A stretch of DNA of 64,000 nucleotides from Oscillospiraceae bacterium (GTDB taxonomy: Bacteria; Bacillota; Clostridia; Oscillospirales; Acutalibacteraceae): contig SVOK01000001.1 in the NCBI GenBank assembly GCA_015066445.1, forward strand, positions 62,001-126,000, read 5' to 3'. The translations under genes and the position numbers were made by a program. This document shows positions 44,921 through 54,567 of this stretch, piece by piece (positions within the stretch are counted from its first letter, which is position 1; every line of letters starts with the position of its first letter). The notes beneath the pieces are model-generated. The model did not search any database, was not told the DNA's origin, and saw only the letters and a program-made list of their open reading frames with translations.

Positions 44921-45511
44921 TCAACTATTGTATTTGTTCATTGCCGAATCAATGCCACGAAGTATTATTTCTTTTACTGCTGCCGAAGCCTTTTCAAGCA
45001 TTTTTTCAAGCTCTGCGGTCTGCTCTTTAGGTATTTTTCCAAGCACCCAATTGGCTGTATCCGCATCAGGGTGAGGCTTTCTGCCTACGCCGATTTTAAT
45101 TCTTGTTATATCCTCTGTGCCCAAAAGCTCAATTATATCACGAAGACCCTTTTGACCGCCGTCGCTTCCCTTTCTTCTCATACGAAGCTTGCCCACATCA
45201 AATGAAATATCATCATGAAGCACTATTATCCGCTCCGCAGGGATTTTATAAAAGGTTGAAACACCTGTTACTGCGCTGCCCGAATTATTCATATAGGTCT
45301 GCGGTTTAATAACAAGTATACGCATATCGCCTATTTTACATTCGCCAAGCAAGGCATTATATTTATTTTTATTGAACTTGAAGCCGTTATCCTCTGCAAA
45401 TTTATCAACCGCCATAAAGCCTGCATTATGGCGGGTATTCTCATATTGAAGTCCCGGATTTCCAAGACCCACAACAAGCCAATCATAGGTTGGTTTTGCC
45501 TTAAATATCAT
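44921..45511 (-). CDS. pth: Peptidyl-tRNA hydrolase
   Basis: 196 aa. Family motifs: DWLVVGLGNPGLQYENTRHN (catalytic His in TRHNAGF), IKPQTYMNNSG (Asn and acceptor binding), VLHDDISFDVGKLR (Asp) and RKGSDGGQKGLRDII. The enzyme frees tRNA from peptidyl-tRNA drop-off products. Its own first 9 residues (MIFKAKPTY) are slightly longer than average. GGTGA lies ahead of the ATG. It starts the pth-mfd transcript. Confidence 0.97.
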   Translation of the reverse strand: MIFKAKPTYDWLVVGLGNPGLQYENTRHNAGFMAVDKFAEDNGFKFNKNKYNALLGECKIGDMRILVIKPQTYMNNSGSAVTGVSTFYKIPAERIIVLHDDISFDVGKLRMRRKGSDGGQKGLRDIIELLGTEDITRIKIGVGRKPHPDADTANWVLGKIPKEQTAELEKMLEKASAAVKEIILRGIDSAMNKYNS

Positions 45512-45570
45512 TTCAAATCACCAAACGATATTTTATCATAATTAACTTATTATTGCAAGAAATATAAAAT

Positions 45571-45598
45571 AAAGTTTAGCGGCGAACCGCTAAACTTT
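45571..45598 (-). terminator. Terminator after the HTH-GlmM gene
   Basis: A 12-bp stem AAAGTTTAGCGG/CCGCTAAACTTT; on the leftward transcript the loop is TTCG and ATTTTAT follows. Stable but only weakly T-rich. Confidence 0.75.
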
Positions 45599-45611
45599 AA
45601 TAAACATTAAT

Positions 45612-47231
45612 TTATTCACAGTGTCCGTTATTTATGATTTTTTCAGCGATACGCTCTGCATAGCTTTCGCAAAGCTCTTCACTTTCAGATTCTATCATAA
45701 TTCTGATTACAGGCTCGGTACCGCTTTGGCGAAGAAGGGCTCTGCCCTTGCCGTCTATAAGCTTATCAACCGCTTTAAGCTCTGCTAAAACCTCGCTGTC
45801 CATCATAACAGCTGCCTTATCCTTTACCCTTATATTCTTAGTAAGCTGAGGATAAAGCTTAACCGGCTCTGCTAATTTTGAAAGCGGAGATTTTCTGTCC
45901 CGCATTTCTTCGGCTATCATAATAGCAGTTAAAAGACCGTCACCTGTAGTGGCATATTTTTTAAGAATAATATGACCCGACTGCTCTCCGCCTAAACGGT
46001 ATCCCTTTTCCTGCATACATTCGTATACAAAACGGTCTCCAACAGAGGTTTGAACACATTCAATCCCCACTTCCTTTAAAGCGGCAAAAAGCCCGCTGTT
46101 GGACATAATAGTAGCGACAACGGTATTGTTGTCAAGCATATCTCTCGCTTTGAGACGGGTAGCAAGTATATAAAGCATACCATCCCCGTCAACAACCTTT
46201 CCGTTTTCGTCCACTGCAATACATCTGTCAGCATCACCGTCAAAAGCAAAGCCCACATCAAGATGCTGTTCTTTAACCAAGCGGCAGAGATTTTCAATAT
46301 GAGTAGAACCACAGCCGTTATTAACATTAAGACCGTCGGGCTCTGCGCCTGTAACATAAGTCTGAGCGCCTAAGGCATCAAAAACATTTTTTGCTATCAT
46401 CCAGGAAGCACCGTTTGCACAGTCAAGACCGATTTTAAGCTCTTTATAAGAATGTGCCGCTACAGAAATGAGATAACCCACATATCTGTTTCTTCCTGCA
46501 ACATAGTCAACAATACAACCTATGCGCTCCCTGTGAGCCAATGGTAAATCGTTTCCGCAAACACCGAGCTTTTTCAAATCACCGTCTATATAAGCTTCAA
46601 TTAAAGCGGTGGTGCTGTCATCAAGCTTTTCACCGTGGCGGTTAATAACCTTAATACCGTTATCGTAAAAAGGGTTATGAGAAGCTGTTATCATAATGCC
46701 GCAGTCAAATTCATCCTGCCGAGTCACATAAGAAACACTCGGGGTTGTAGTAACGTGAAGCATATAAGCGTCAGCGCCAGAAGCGGTGATACCTGCCACG
46801 ATAGAATATTCAAGCATATAGCTTGAACGTCTCGTATCCTTACCGATAAGTATTCTCGGGCGATAGCCTGTTTTAGTACAGCCCGAAAGCGGCGAGGAAT
46901 AATACCAGCCTAAAAATCTTCCAACTTTATAAGCCTGCATAGAGGTAAGGTCAATATTTGCCTCCCCCCTGAAGCCGTCTGTACCAAAATATTTATTTCC
47001 CGATGTTATATTTGACTCATTCCTGCCAATTATAATCTTATCGTGCAAAAGTTCATCTGCGGATATATTAAACAGCTCACAAAGCTGTAAAACCTTATCT
47101 ATCTGAGGCAACGCCTGACCCATTTCCCACTTAGAGACCGATTGCCTCGACACCGAAAGCTTTTCAGCCAGCTGTTCCTGAGAAATTCCTGAATTATCAC
47201 GTAAATTTGCTATTTTTTCGCCAATAGTCAT
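45612..47231 (-). CDS. glmM: Phosphoglucosamine mutase fused to an N-terminal XRE helix-turn-helix
   Basis: 539 aa from the ATG at 47231, behind AAAGGTGG; the frame is open to 47243 but a GTG there lies in the ribosome site. Residues 1-66 are a Cro/CI-type HTH: IGEKIANLRDNSGISQEQLA, SVSRQSVSKWEMGQALPQID, LCELFNISADELL. After a short linker the whole GlmM enzyme follows: KYFGTDGFRGEA, the phosphoserine loop ITASHNP (Ser184), the metal loop FDGDADR (331-336 approx.), GGEQSGH (amino-sugar loop) and RQSGTEP. GlmM makes glucosamine-1-phosphate for peptidoglycan. The usual protein is about 450 aa without the HTH. An inverted repeat lies just upstream, so it may regulate itself. Confidence 0.93.
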   Translation of the reverse strand: MTIGEKIANLRDNSGISQEQLAEKLSVSRQSVSKWEMGQALPQIDKVLQLCELFNISADELLHDKIIIGRNESNITSGNKYFGTDGFRGEANIDLTSMQAYKVGRFLGWYYSSPLSGCTKTGYRPRILIGKDTRRSSYMLEYSIVAGITASGADAYMLHVTTTPSVSYVTRQDEFDCGIMITASHNPFYDNGIKVINRHGEKLDDSTTALIEAYIDGDLKKLGVCGNDLPLAHRERIGCIVDYVAGRNRYVGYLISVAAHSYKELKIGLDCANGASWMIAKNVFDALGAQTYVTGAEPDGLNVNNGCGSTHIENLCRLVKEQHLDVGFAFDGDADRCIAVDENGKVVDGDGMLYILATRLKARDMLDNNTVVATIMSNSGLFAALKEVGIECVQTSVGDRFVYECMQEKGYRLGGEQSGHIILKKYATTGDGLLTAIMIAEEMRDRKSPLSKLAEPVKLYPQLTKNIRVKDKAAVMMDSEVLAELKAVDKLIDGKGRALLRQSGTEPVIRIMIESESEELCESYAERIAEKIINNGHCE

Positions 47232-47250
47232 TAAATTTACCACCTTTCCG

Positions 47251-47281
47251 TAGAGGAAATTATAAATTCCAATTTCCTCTA
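47251..47281. promoter_or_regulatory. Inverted repeat just upstream of HTH-glmM
   Basis: TAGAGGAAATT (47251-47261) and AATTTCCTCTA (47271-47281), perfect 11-bp arms with 9-bp spacing, 20 bp before the start codon. A plausible operator for the protein's own HTH; it could alternatively form a hairpin in the leader. Confidence 0.6.
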
Positions 47282-47360
47282 CTATTAATATATCCCGTCA
47301 CTATATAAAGAATACCTCCTTATAAAAGCGTTTTCAACCAACCTTACATTGAACTTTTTC

Positions 47361-47628
47361 GCAACTTGAAGTTGCAAACAAGTCAAAACCAGCTTGTTTC
47401 TTTTATTATATTACCATTTTAAGGTAACTTTGGCAACCTTTAGTTTACAAATTCTAAAATCCAGTCTCGACGAAATATTGGTTATACAAAATTTGTAATA
47501 AAAGGTTACTATATGCAAAAAAACTGCTATATTTGTGCAAAATATACAAATACTGTCGAATAAGTTTTATTTTTGTATCTTATTTTTGACAAAAATCACT
47601 TGAAATAGCAAAGCAAAGTTGCTATAAT
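47361..47628 (+). promoter_or_regulatory. Control region between HTH-glmM and glgB
   Basis: The 430-bp gap has no gene. It holds a 15-bp palindrome GCAACTTGAAGTTGC (47361-47375), and the glgB promoter TTGAAA (47600-47605), 17-bp spacer, TATAAT (47623-47628). The spacer contains TAGCAA/TTGCTA arms (47606-47624), a possible operator. The remainder is AT-rich. Confidence 0.6.
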
Positions 47629-47674
47629 ATAACTGTGCGTGATTAGTTCACGTACATTTTAAGGAGCTTTAATA

Positions 47675-49594
47675 ATGAAAGAACTCATTAAGAATTACAA
47701 TTCCAAGGTAATTTGCAATGCCTATGAGCTGTTCGGCTCATTTCCAAAAGGCGATAGTGTTACTTTCAGACTATGGGCGCCTAATGCGCAAAAGGTTTCT
47801 GTTGTAGGAGACTTTAACGGTTGGAACTATGAATCAGACCCGATGCATAAAATCAGCGGCGGTGGTTGGGAAGCCGAAATAAAAGGAATCAAAAACCTTT
47901 CCAATTATAAATACGCCGTAACAAGATGTGACGGCAGCACCGTTTTAAAATCGGACCCTTATGCCAGACATTTTGAAACCGCTCCCTCTAACGCTTCAAA
48001 GGTTTATGCTCCTTTAAAATATAACTGGCAAGACGATGTCTGGCAAGAGTCACAGAAACAAAAAAGCGTCTTAGCCTCCCCTGTTAATATTTATGAAGTT
48101 CACATCGGCTCTTGGCGGCGCTATCCTGACGGCAGCCCATATAGCTATGTTAAGCTTGCCGAAGAATTGGCAGCTTACCTCAAAGAAATGAACTATACTC
48201 ATATTGAGCTTATGCCGATAACCGAGTATCCGTTTGAGGGCTCTTGGGGGTATCAGGTAACAGGCTATTTTGCTCCAACCTCACGATACGGAACACCTGA
48301 GGATTTCAAACGCTTTGTTGATATAATGCACCAAAACGGAATAGGCGTAATTCTCGACTGGGTGCCTGCCCATTTCCCAAAAGACGAGCATGGGCTTTAC
48401 CGCTTTGACGGTACTGCGGCTTATGAATATGCCGACCCACGAAAGGGCGAGCACAAGGAATGGGGCACAGCAGTTTTTGACTATAGCAAACCAGAGGTTC
48501 TAAGCTTCCTTATTTCAAGCGCTGTGTTCTGGATTAAAGAATATCATATTGACTCACTTCGTGTTGATGCAGTAGCATCTATGCTTTATCTTGATTACGG
48601 AAGACAAAACACCGGCTGGATACCTAATATTTACGGTGGGCGTGAAAACCTTGAGGCAGTTGAGTTTTTAAAAGAGCTTAACACCGCACTCCACAAAGCG
48701 AATCCCAATGTTATGATAATTGCCGAGGAATCTACTGCTTGGCCTTTGGTAACAAAGCCCCCGCAGGACGGCGGACTTGGCTTTAACTTCAAATGGAATA
48801 TGGGCTGGATGAACGATATGCTCTGCTATATGTCCTTAGACCCGATATTCCGCAAAGGGAGTCACCGCTGTATCACCTTTTCTTTTTTCTATGCCTTTTC
48901 GGAAAATTTCGTGTTGCCATTATCCCACGATGAAGTAGTCCACGGAAAATGCTCAATGATAAACAAAATGCCGGGCGACTATGACCTTAAATTCGCAGGG
49001 CTCAGGGCTTTTTATGCATATATGATGGCTCACCCCGGCAAAAAGCTTTTGTTTATGGGGCAGGAATTTGCACAGTTTATAGAATGGGATTATAAAAAGG
49101 AGCTTGACTGGTTACTCCTGCAATACGAAAGCCACCGTAATATGCAAAGCTTTGTAAAAGACCTAAACAGTTTTTATCTCGGGCATTCCCCTCTTTGGGA
49201 AATTGATTTTTCGTGGGAGGGCTTTGAATGGATTTCTCACGACGATAACAACCAAAGCATAATAGCATTCAGGCGGAAGAATAAATCGGGCGATGAGCTT
49301 ATTATAGTTTGCAACTTCGTTCCTGTGAACCGCTCAGATTACAGAATAGGAGTTCCCATGAGAGGCAGTTATAAAAGAATATTCTGCTCGGACGATGTTA
49401 AATACGGCGGTGCAACAGAAGCTTTAAATAAAGGTATCAAAGCAGAAAAAATTCCTATGCACGGTCACGATTATTCCGTTAAGCTTGATATTCCTGCAAT
49501 GTCGGTAAGCTATTATACCCTGCCAACCAAAAGAAAAAGTCCAAACAAAAACGGCAAAATCGAAAAAAGTAATTTGCAGCCGAGCTCCCAATAA
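47675..49594 (+). CDS. glgB: 1,4-alpha-glucan branching enzyme
   Basis: 639 aa. An N-terminal CBM48 (TFRLWAPNAQKVSVVGDFNG) precedes the GH13 barrel: IELMPITEYPFEGSWGYQ, GVILDWVPAHFPKDEHGL, the nucleophile Asp in DSLRVDAVASMLYLDYGR, the acid Glu in MIIAEESTAWP, and PLSHDEVVHGK with MGQEFAQFIEWD. It cuts an alpha-1,4 chain and re-attaches it as an alpha-1,6 branch in glycogen. The gene heads glgBCDA behind its own promoter, and all four are on the plus strand within 6 kb. Confidence 0.96.
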   Translation: MKELIKNYNSKVICNAYELFGSFPKGDSVTFRLWAPNAQKVSVVGDFNGWNYESDPMHKISGGGWEAEIKGIKNLSNYKYAVTRCDGSTVLKSDPYARHFETAPSNASKVYAPLKYNWQDDVWQESQKQKSVLASPVNIYEVHIGSWRRYPDGSPYSYVKLAEELAAYLKEMNYTHIELMPITEYPFEGSWGYQVTGYFAPTSRYGTPEDFKRFVDIMHQNGIGVILDWVPAHFPKDEHGLYRFDGTAAYEYADPRKGEHKEWGTAVFDYSKPEVLSFLISSAVFWIKEYHIDSLRVDAVASMLYLDYGRQNTGWIPNIYGGRENLEAVEFLKELNTALHKANPNVMIIAEESTAWPLVTKPPQDGGLGFNFKWNMGWMNDMLCYMSLDPIFRKGSHRCITFSFFYAFSENFVLPLSHDEVVHGKCSMINKMPGDYDLKFAGLRAFYAYMMAHPGKKLLFMGQEFAQFIEWDYKKELDWLLLQYESHRNMQSFVKDLNSFYLGHSPLWEIDFSWEGFEWISHDDNNQSIIAFRRKNKSGDELIIVCNFVPVNRSDYRIGVPMRGSYKRIFCSDDVKYGGATEALNKGIKAEKIPMHGHDYSVKLDIPAMSVSYYTLPTKRKSPNKNGKIEKSNLQPSSQ

Positions 49595-49605
49595 AAGCTC
49601 GGCTG
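49577..49605 (+). repeat. Hairpin at the end of glgB
   Basis: CAGCCGAGCT (49577-49586) and AGCTCGGCTG (49596-49605), overlapping the last codons of glgB. No T-run follows, so it is more likely an mRNA processing or stability element inside the operon than a terminator. Confidence 0.5.
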
Positions 49606-49700
49606 GGAATAAAAAAATACCCGTACTGCCGAGCGGTCTACACCCGACAGACGGTTAAAAAATGTCTTTTCAAGACTTAAATCAGACGGGAGTGTTATTA

Positions 49701-50915
49701 TTGAAAAACAAAAAATGTGTAGCAATGCTTCTGGCGGGAGGTCAAGGCAGCAGACTTGGTGTGCTTACGAGTAAAATCGCAAAGCCTGCTGTACCTTACG
49801 GCGGTAAATACCGTATTATTGACTTTCCCCTCTCCAACTGCGCAAACTCAGGTATTGATACTGTAGGAATACTGACCCAATACAAGCCTCTTGAGCTTAA
49901 CAATTACATAGGCTCGGGTAAGCCTTGGGATTTGGACAGAATAAGCGGTGGTGTTCATATTCTGCCTCCTTACCAGACCCAGGCAGGCGGTGACTGGTAT
50001 AAAGGAACCGCTAATGCTATTTATCAGAATCTTGAATTTATTGAGCGTTATGACCCTGAATATGTACTTATTCTTTCGGGCGACCATATTTACAAGATGG
50101 ATTACTCAAAAATGATAAATCAGCATACCGAAAGCGGTGCCGACTGTACAATAGCAGTACTTGAGGTAACAATGGAGGAGGCTACCCGTTTCGGTATTAT
50201 GAATGCTGACGAAAACGGAACTATATACGAATTTGAGGAAAAGCCCCCTGTTCCTAAGAGCAATCTCGCTTCTATGGGTATTTATGTGTTCAATTGGGAT
50301 AAACTCAAGAAATATCTGATTGAAGACGAAGCCAAGCCCGATTCTTCTAACGATTTCGGCAAAAACATCATTCCTGCAATGCTTGATGCAGGCGAGACCC
50401 TTAAGGTTTACCGCTTTAACGATTACTGGAAGGATGTTGGTACTGTTGACTCCCTTTGGGATGCCAATTTAGACCTTTTAAATCCTAAGATAGACCTTAA
50501 TCTTTCGGATAGCGATTGGCGAATTTATTCAAGAACTAACAGTATGCCCCCGCAGTATATTTCAGAAGAAGCCAAGGTTGAAAATTCGCTTATCACAGAC
50601 GGTTGCGAAATTTACGGAAATCTTGATTTCTCAATACTTTTTGAAAATGTTACAGTTGAAGAAGGCGCAACAGTTGAATATTCACTCGTTATGCCGGGTG
50701 CTGTGATTAAAAAAGGCGCCAAAGTAAAATATTCAATTATTGCCGAAAATGTTGAGGTAGGCGAAAATGCCGATATCGGCGGTGACCCTGCCGTTGTAGG
50801 CACAGAAAACTGGGGTATTACAGTTGTAGGAGATAACCTTAAAGTAGGTAAAAACGCAGTTATTTCTGCTAATAAAATGATAACCGAAGATGTAAAGGAG
50901 GGTGAAGTAAGATGA
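49701..50915 (+). CDS. glgC: Glucose-1-phosphate adenylyltransferase, catalytic subunit
   Basis: 404 aa from the TTG at 49701, 6 nt after GGGAGTG; the frame is open back to an ATG at 49662, which gives an N-terminus unlike the family and no ribosome site. Motifs: [15 protein letters not shown] (nucleotide loop), [51 protein letters not shown] and [11 protein letters not shown], then a C-terminal beta-helix. It makes ADP-glucose, the committed donor for glycogen. Its stop overlaps the glgD start (ATGA). Confidence 0.95.
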   Translation: MKNKKCVAMLLAGGQGSRLGVLTSKIAKPAVPYGGKYRIIDFPLSNCANSGIDTVGILTQYKPLELNNYIGSGKPWDLDRISGGVHILPPYQTQAGGDWYKGTANAIYQNLEFIERYDPEYVLILSGDHIYKMDYSKMINQHTESGADCTIAVLEVTMEEATRFGIMNADENGTIYEFEEKPPVPKSNLASMGIYVFNWDKLKKYLIEDEAKPDSSNDFGKNIIPAMLDAGETLKVYRFNDYWKDVGTVDSLWDANLDLLNPKIDLNLSDSDWRIYSRTNSMPPQYISEEAKVENSLITDGCEIYGNLDFSILFENVTVEEGATVEYSLVMPGAVIKKGAKVKYSIIAENVEVGENADIGGDPAVVGTENWGITVVGDNLKVGKNAVISANKMITEDVKEGEVR

Positions 50916-52036
50916 GAGCTTCAGCAGTAGCAGGCATTGTATTTGCCAACACAAACGATAATTTCCTTAAAAAGCTTACAGCGCACCGTTCAATGGCATC
51001 TGTTCCGTTCGGTGCCAGATACCGCCTTATTGACTTCCCACTTTCCAACCTCGTTAACGCAGGAGTTACCACAGTAGGTATTATTCCTAAGGAAAAATAC
51101 CGTTCACTTATGGACCACGTTGGCAGCGGTATTCCTTGGGAGCTTGACCGCAAAAACGGTGGACTTTACTTACTTCCGCCTTACCAGACAAGCGGAATGA
51201 AACGTTACAACGGCACAGTTGATGCTCTTTACGGAGCTAAAGACTACCTCATTCGTTGCAACTCAGAATATGTTGTTTTATGCGATGCAGACGTGCTCGC
51301 AAATGTGGATATTTCAGCCGCAGTTGAAAATCACATTAATAACGAAGCTGATATTTCTATAGTTTATCACAGTGGAGTGCTCTCCTCTGCTGACGATCCA
51401 AAAGAAACTATGCTCTTAAATCTCAACAGCGAAAACAAAGTTACAGCCATTTCCTTTGATCCTAAAACTGAGATCAACACCGCTTACAGCATTGGCATCA
51501 CAATTTTAAGCCGCAAGCTCCTTACAAAGCTTGTAGCTGATGCTTATGACAATGATCTTGTAAGTTTTAACCGAGATGTAATTGCCAAAAAGCTCAAATC
51601 ACTCAAGGTTGTAGGCTTTGAACACAAGGAATATGTAACACTTATGAACAGCACTCACAGCTATTATAAAGCAAGTATGGACCTGCTTAATAATGATGTG
51701 CGCCGTCAGCTGTTTAATAAGAATCGTCCTGTTTTCACCAAAACTCGTGACGATATGCCCACCCGCTACGGCACAAAGGCCAATGTTAAGAATTGCTTTA
51801 TTGCAGACGGTTGTGTTATCAACGGAACGGTTAAAAACAGTATCCTTTTCAGAGGAGTTCACGTTGAAAAGGGCGCAGTTGTTGAAAACTGTATTCTGAT
51901 GCAGGAAACCTCTGTAGGAAATTATGCTGCTTTAAGCAATGTTATTGCCGATAAAAATGCTGTTATTGGTGACGGTATGATTCTTAAAGGAACAGAGAAA
52001 AAGCACTTCTTTGTTAAGAAAAATCAGATAGTATAA
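50912..52036 (+). CDS. glgD: Glucose-1-phosphate adenylyltransferase, GlgD subunit
   Basis: 374 aa. Same fold as GlgC ([55 protein letters not shown]) but the N-terminal GGxGSRL loop is replaced by [20 protein letters not shown], so it lacks the nucleotide-binding signature. In Firmicutes GlgD is the non-catalytic partner that activates GlgC in a hetero-tetramer. It overlaps glgC and is followed 17 bp later by glgA. Confidence 0.95.
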   Translation: MRASAVAGIVFANTNDNFLKKLTAHRSMASVPFGARYRLIDFPLSNLVNAGVTTVGIIPKEKYRSLMDHVGSGIPWELDRKNGGLYLLPPYQTSGMKRYNGTVDALYGAKDYLIRCNSEYVVLCDADVLANVDISAAVENHINNEADISIVYHSGVLSSADDPKETMLLNLNSENKVTAISFDPKTEINTAYSIGITILSRKLLTKLVADAYDNDLVSFNRDVIAKKLKSLKVVGFEHKEYVTLMNSTHSYYKASMDLLNNDVRRQLFNKNRPVFTKTRDDMPTRYGTKANVKNCFIADGCVINGTVKNSILFRGVHVEKGAVVENCILMQETSVGNYAALSNVIADKNAVIGDGMILKGTEKKHFFVKKNQIV

Positions 52037-52053
52037 TATATAAGGAGTAGTAT

Positions 52054-53475
52054 ATGAAGGTTTTATATGCTTCAAGTGAAGCTTACCCATTTGCAATGTC
52101 AGGCGGTCTTGCCGACGTTGCAGGCGCTTTACCTAAGGCGCTCAGAAAAAGATTTATCGGCTGCCGTGTGGTTATGCCGCTATACAGCAGTATTTCAGAG
52201 GAGCTGCGTCAGAAAATGACCTTTGTCTGCAGTATTACAGTACCTGTTGCGTGGAGACGTCAGTACTGCGGCATTTTTGAGGCTCACGTAGACGGCGTTA
52301 TCTATTACCTTATAGATAATCAGTATTATTTCAAGCGTGACGGGCTTTACGGTCATTTTGACGATGCCGAGCGTTTTGCATTCTTCTCACGTGCGGTGCT
52401 CGAAATTATTCCATATATCGGATTTACTCCCGATGTTATTCATTGCAACGATTGGCAAACTGCTCTTATTCCTATATATCTTAATGCTTTTTATAAGTTT
52501 GATGAGCTATATAAGAATATGAAAACTGTATTTACTATCCATAATATTCAGTATCAGGGTAAATACGGTTATGAGCTCACAGAGGATGTTATAGGTCTGC
52601 CAAAAGAGTGTGAAAGCCTCTTGGATTATGATAACTGCCTTAACTTTATGAAGGGAGCTATACAGTGCTCGGATAAGGTGACCACCGTATCCCCCACCTA
52701 TTCAAGAGAGATTCTTGACCCTTATTATTCACACGGGCTTGACAGCATCTTAAGGGAATTTACCTATAAGCTTACAGGTATTGTCAACGGTATTGATACT
52801 GATGTTTATAATCCCGAAACCGATAATCTTATCTATAAAAATTATTCTGTAGAGGATATATCGGGCAAGGCTTACAATAAAGCCGAGCTTCAAAAGGAAT
52901 TAGGTCTCCCCGAAAGGGCAGATGCACCTGTAATCGGTATTGTTACAAGACTTGTTAAGCACAAAGGAATCGACCTTGTGAAATGTGTTTTTGAGGACTT
53001 GTTAAAGGCTGATTTGCAGTTTGCAATTTTAGGCTCGGGAGAATGGGAGTTTGAAACCTTCTTCCACGAGATGGCAGCTAAATATCCCGAAAAGGTTGGG
53101 CTTAAGCTCGGATTTAATCCTCAGCTTGCTCACAGAATTTATGCCGGCGCAGATATTTTCCTTATGCCAAGTCAAAGCGAGCCCTGCGGCTTAGCACAAA
53201 TGGTGGCTCTCCGCTACGGTACTATCCCGATAGTAAGACAAACTGGCGGTCTTAATGATACTATTACCGACAGCGGCGATAATAAAGGAAACGGCTTTAC
53301 CTTCAGCTCTTATAATGCTCACGATATGCTTGAGACTATATGGCGCTCTATTGCTGGCTTTAGTGATAAGGAAGGCTGGGCAGTTCTTCGTGAGCGTGCT
53401 ATGAGGTGCGACAACAGCTGGGGCACTTCGGCTAACGCTTATATCCGACTGTATAAAGAAATAGTAAATAATTAA
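52054..53475 (+). CDS. glgA: Glycogen synthase (ADP-glucose)
   Basis: 473 aa, GT5 family. The N-terminal KVLYASSEAYPFAMSGGLAD carries the ADP-glucose loop (KxGGL type, here MSGGLADV). Further motifs: DVIHCNDWQTALIP, TIHNIQYQGKYG, KVTTVSPTYSREI, GIVNGIDTDVYNP, and the C-terminal PSQSEPCGLAQMVALRYGTI. It extends alpha-1,4 glucan chains. The Lys of the usual KTGG motif is replaced by Met (AMSGG), which is worth a note though the loop is otherwise intact. It is the last gene of the operon. Confidence 0.95.
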   Translation: MKVLYASSEAYPFAMSGGLADVAGALPKALRKRFIGCRVVMPLYSSISEELRQKMTFVCSITVPVAWRRQYCGIFEAHVDGVIYYLIDNQYYFKRDGLYGHFDDAERFAFFSRAVLEIIPYIGFTPDVIHCNDWQTALIPIYLNAFYKFDELYKNMKTVFTIHNIQYQGKYGYELTEDVIGLPKECESLLDYDNCLNFMKGAIQCSDKVTTVSPTYSREILDPYYSHGLDSILREFTYKLTGIVNGIDTDVYNPETDNLIYKNYSVEDISGKAYNKAELQKELGLPERADAPVIGIVTRLVKHKGIDLVKCVFEDLLKADLQFAILGSGEWEFETFFHEMAAKYPEKVGLKLGFNPQLAHRIYAGADIFLMPSQSEPCGLAQMVALRYGTIPIVRQTGGLNDTITDSGDNKGNGFTFSSYNAHDMLETIWRSIAGFSDKEGWAVLRERAMRCDNSWGTSANAYIRLYKEIVNN

Positions 53476-53482
53476 GATGTAA

Positions 53483-53513
53483 AAAAGGGTTGCAGAATTT
53501 CCGCAACCCTTTT
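53483..53513 (+). terminator. Terminator of the glg operon
   Basis: AAAAGGGTTGC (53483-53493) and GCAACCCTTTT (53503-53513), perfect 11-bp stem ending in T. Confidence 0.88.
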
Positions 53514-53566
53514 ATAATATAAAATAACAGTATGATAAAAAGCAATTCACTTTCAAGGAGAGCTAT

Positions 53567-54460
53567 ATGTTAGATATTCTAAAATCTGTTATATTAGGTA
53601 TTATTGAAGGTATTACCGAATGGTTGCCTGTAAGCAGTACTGGACATATGATACTTGTCGATGAGCTGATAAATTTAAACCAACCAAAAGAATTCAAGGA
53701 TATGTTCCTTGTTGTTATTCAATTAGGTGCAATACTTGCAGTAATTATTCTGTTCTGGAATAAGCTTTGGCCATTTCACCTTAAAAAAACTGCTGTGACT
53801 CCGTTTTTTAAGGAAAAAGGCGGTAAGCTTGGCGGTTTTGCAGTTCTTTGCAATAACTATGTTTATGTTGACCGCTTTATTCTGTGGTTTAAAATCTTAC
53901 TTGCAAGCATTCCTGCCGCAATACTCGGTTTGCTATTTGATGACCAAATAGATTCTATGCTCACAGGTGACAGCCGTGCCTATGTTGTAGCAGCGGCGCT
54001 TATTGTATACGGTATTTTATTTATTATAATTGAAAGCCTACATATTAAAACCAAGGTAGACGATTTAAGTGCTCTCACCTTCCGTACAGCGCTTATCATC
54101 GGTCTTATTCAGTGCTTAGCCTTAGTTCCCGGCACATCAAGAAGCGGCTCAACAATACTCGGAGCTATACTTTTGGGACTTTCTCGTACAGCAGGCGCAG
54201 AATTTTCCTTTTATCTTTCCGTCCCTGCTATGGTGGGTGGAAGCGGAATAAAGGTTCTTCAGTATTTTGCGGACGGTAACACCTTTTCGGGAGAGCAGAT
54301 AATAATTCTGCTTGTCGGTATGGCGATTGCATTTATAGTTTCGGTGCTTGCAATTAAATTTTTACTGAATTTTATCCGCAAACACGACTTCAAAGCTTTC
54401 GGTTATTATCGCATTATTTTGGGTATTGCTGTCATTGCTTATTTTGCAATTGCCGGCTAA
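53567..54460 (+). CDS. uppP: Undecaprenyl-diphosphatase
   Basis: 297 aa, integral membrane BacA/UppP family. The two catalytic regions are present: EGITEWLPVSSTGHMILVDE near the N-terminus and VPGTSRSGSTILGAILLGLS with its Arg/Ser. About eight helices are predicted. It removes one phosphate from undecaprenyl diphosphate so the lipid can carry another cell-wall precursor, and gives bacitracin tolerance. A loop (TPFFKEKGGKLGGFAVLCNN) between helices 2 and 3 is longer than in E. coli, as in some Clostridia. It stands alone between the glg operon and the rpmG operon. Confidence 0.95.
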   Translation: MLDILKSVILGIIEGITEWLPVSSTGHMILVDELINLNQPKEFKDMFLVVIQLGAILAVIILFWNKLWPFHLKKTAVTPFFKEKGGKLGGFAVLCNNYVYVDRFILWFKILLASIPAAILGLLFDDQIDSMLTGDSRAYVVAAALIVYGILFIIIESLHIKTKVDDLSALTFRTALIIGLIQCLALVPGTSRSGSTILGAILLGLSRTAGAEFSFYLSVPAMVGGSGIKVLQYFADGNTFSGEQIIILLVGMAIAFIVSVLAIKFLLNFIRKHDFKAFGYYRIILGIAVIAYFAIAG

Positions 54461-54492
54461 GCTTTATGTCATATTAAAAAATAAAAAAATGC

Positions 54493-54536
54493 TTGACCTT
54501 CAGAGGTGTTTATGATATAATACTATCACCTCTGAA
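54493..54536 (+). promoter_or_regulatory. Promoter of rpmG-secE-nusG-rplKA, straddled by an inverted repeat
   Basis: TTGACC (54493-54498), 17-bp spacer, TATAAT (54516-54521). Perfect 10-bp arms TTCAGAGGTG (54499-54508) and CACCTCTGAA (54527-54536) enclose the -10 and the start point, and T9 follows shortly (54542-54551). The arms plus T-run could also stop transcripts coming from uppP. An operator reading is equally possible. Confidence 0.65.
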
Positions 54537-54567
54537 AGGTTCTTTTTTTTTGCGAAGAATCTGATTT

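Noticed and set aside
49577..49605. Terminator between glgB and glgC
   Set aside because: No T-run follows and glgC has no clear promoter of its own, so the operon probably reads through.
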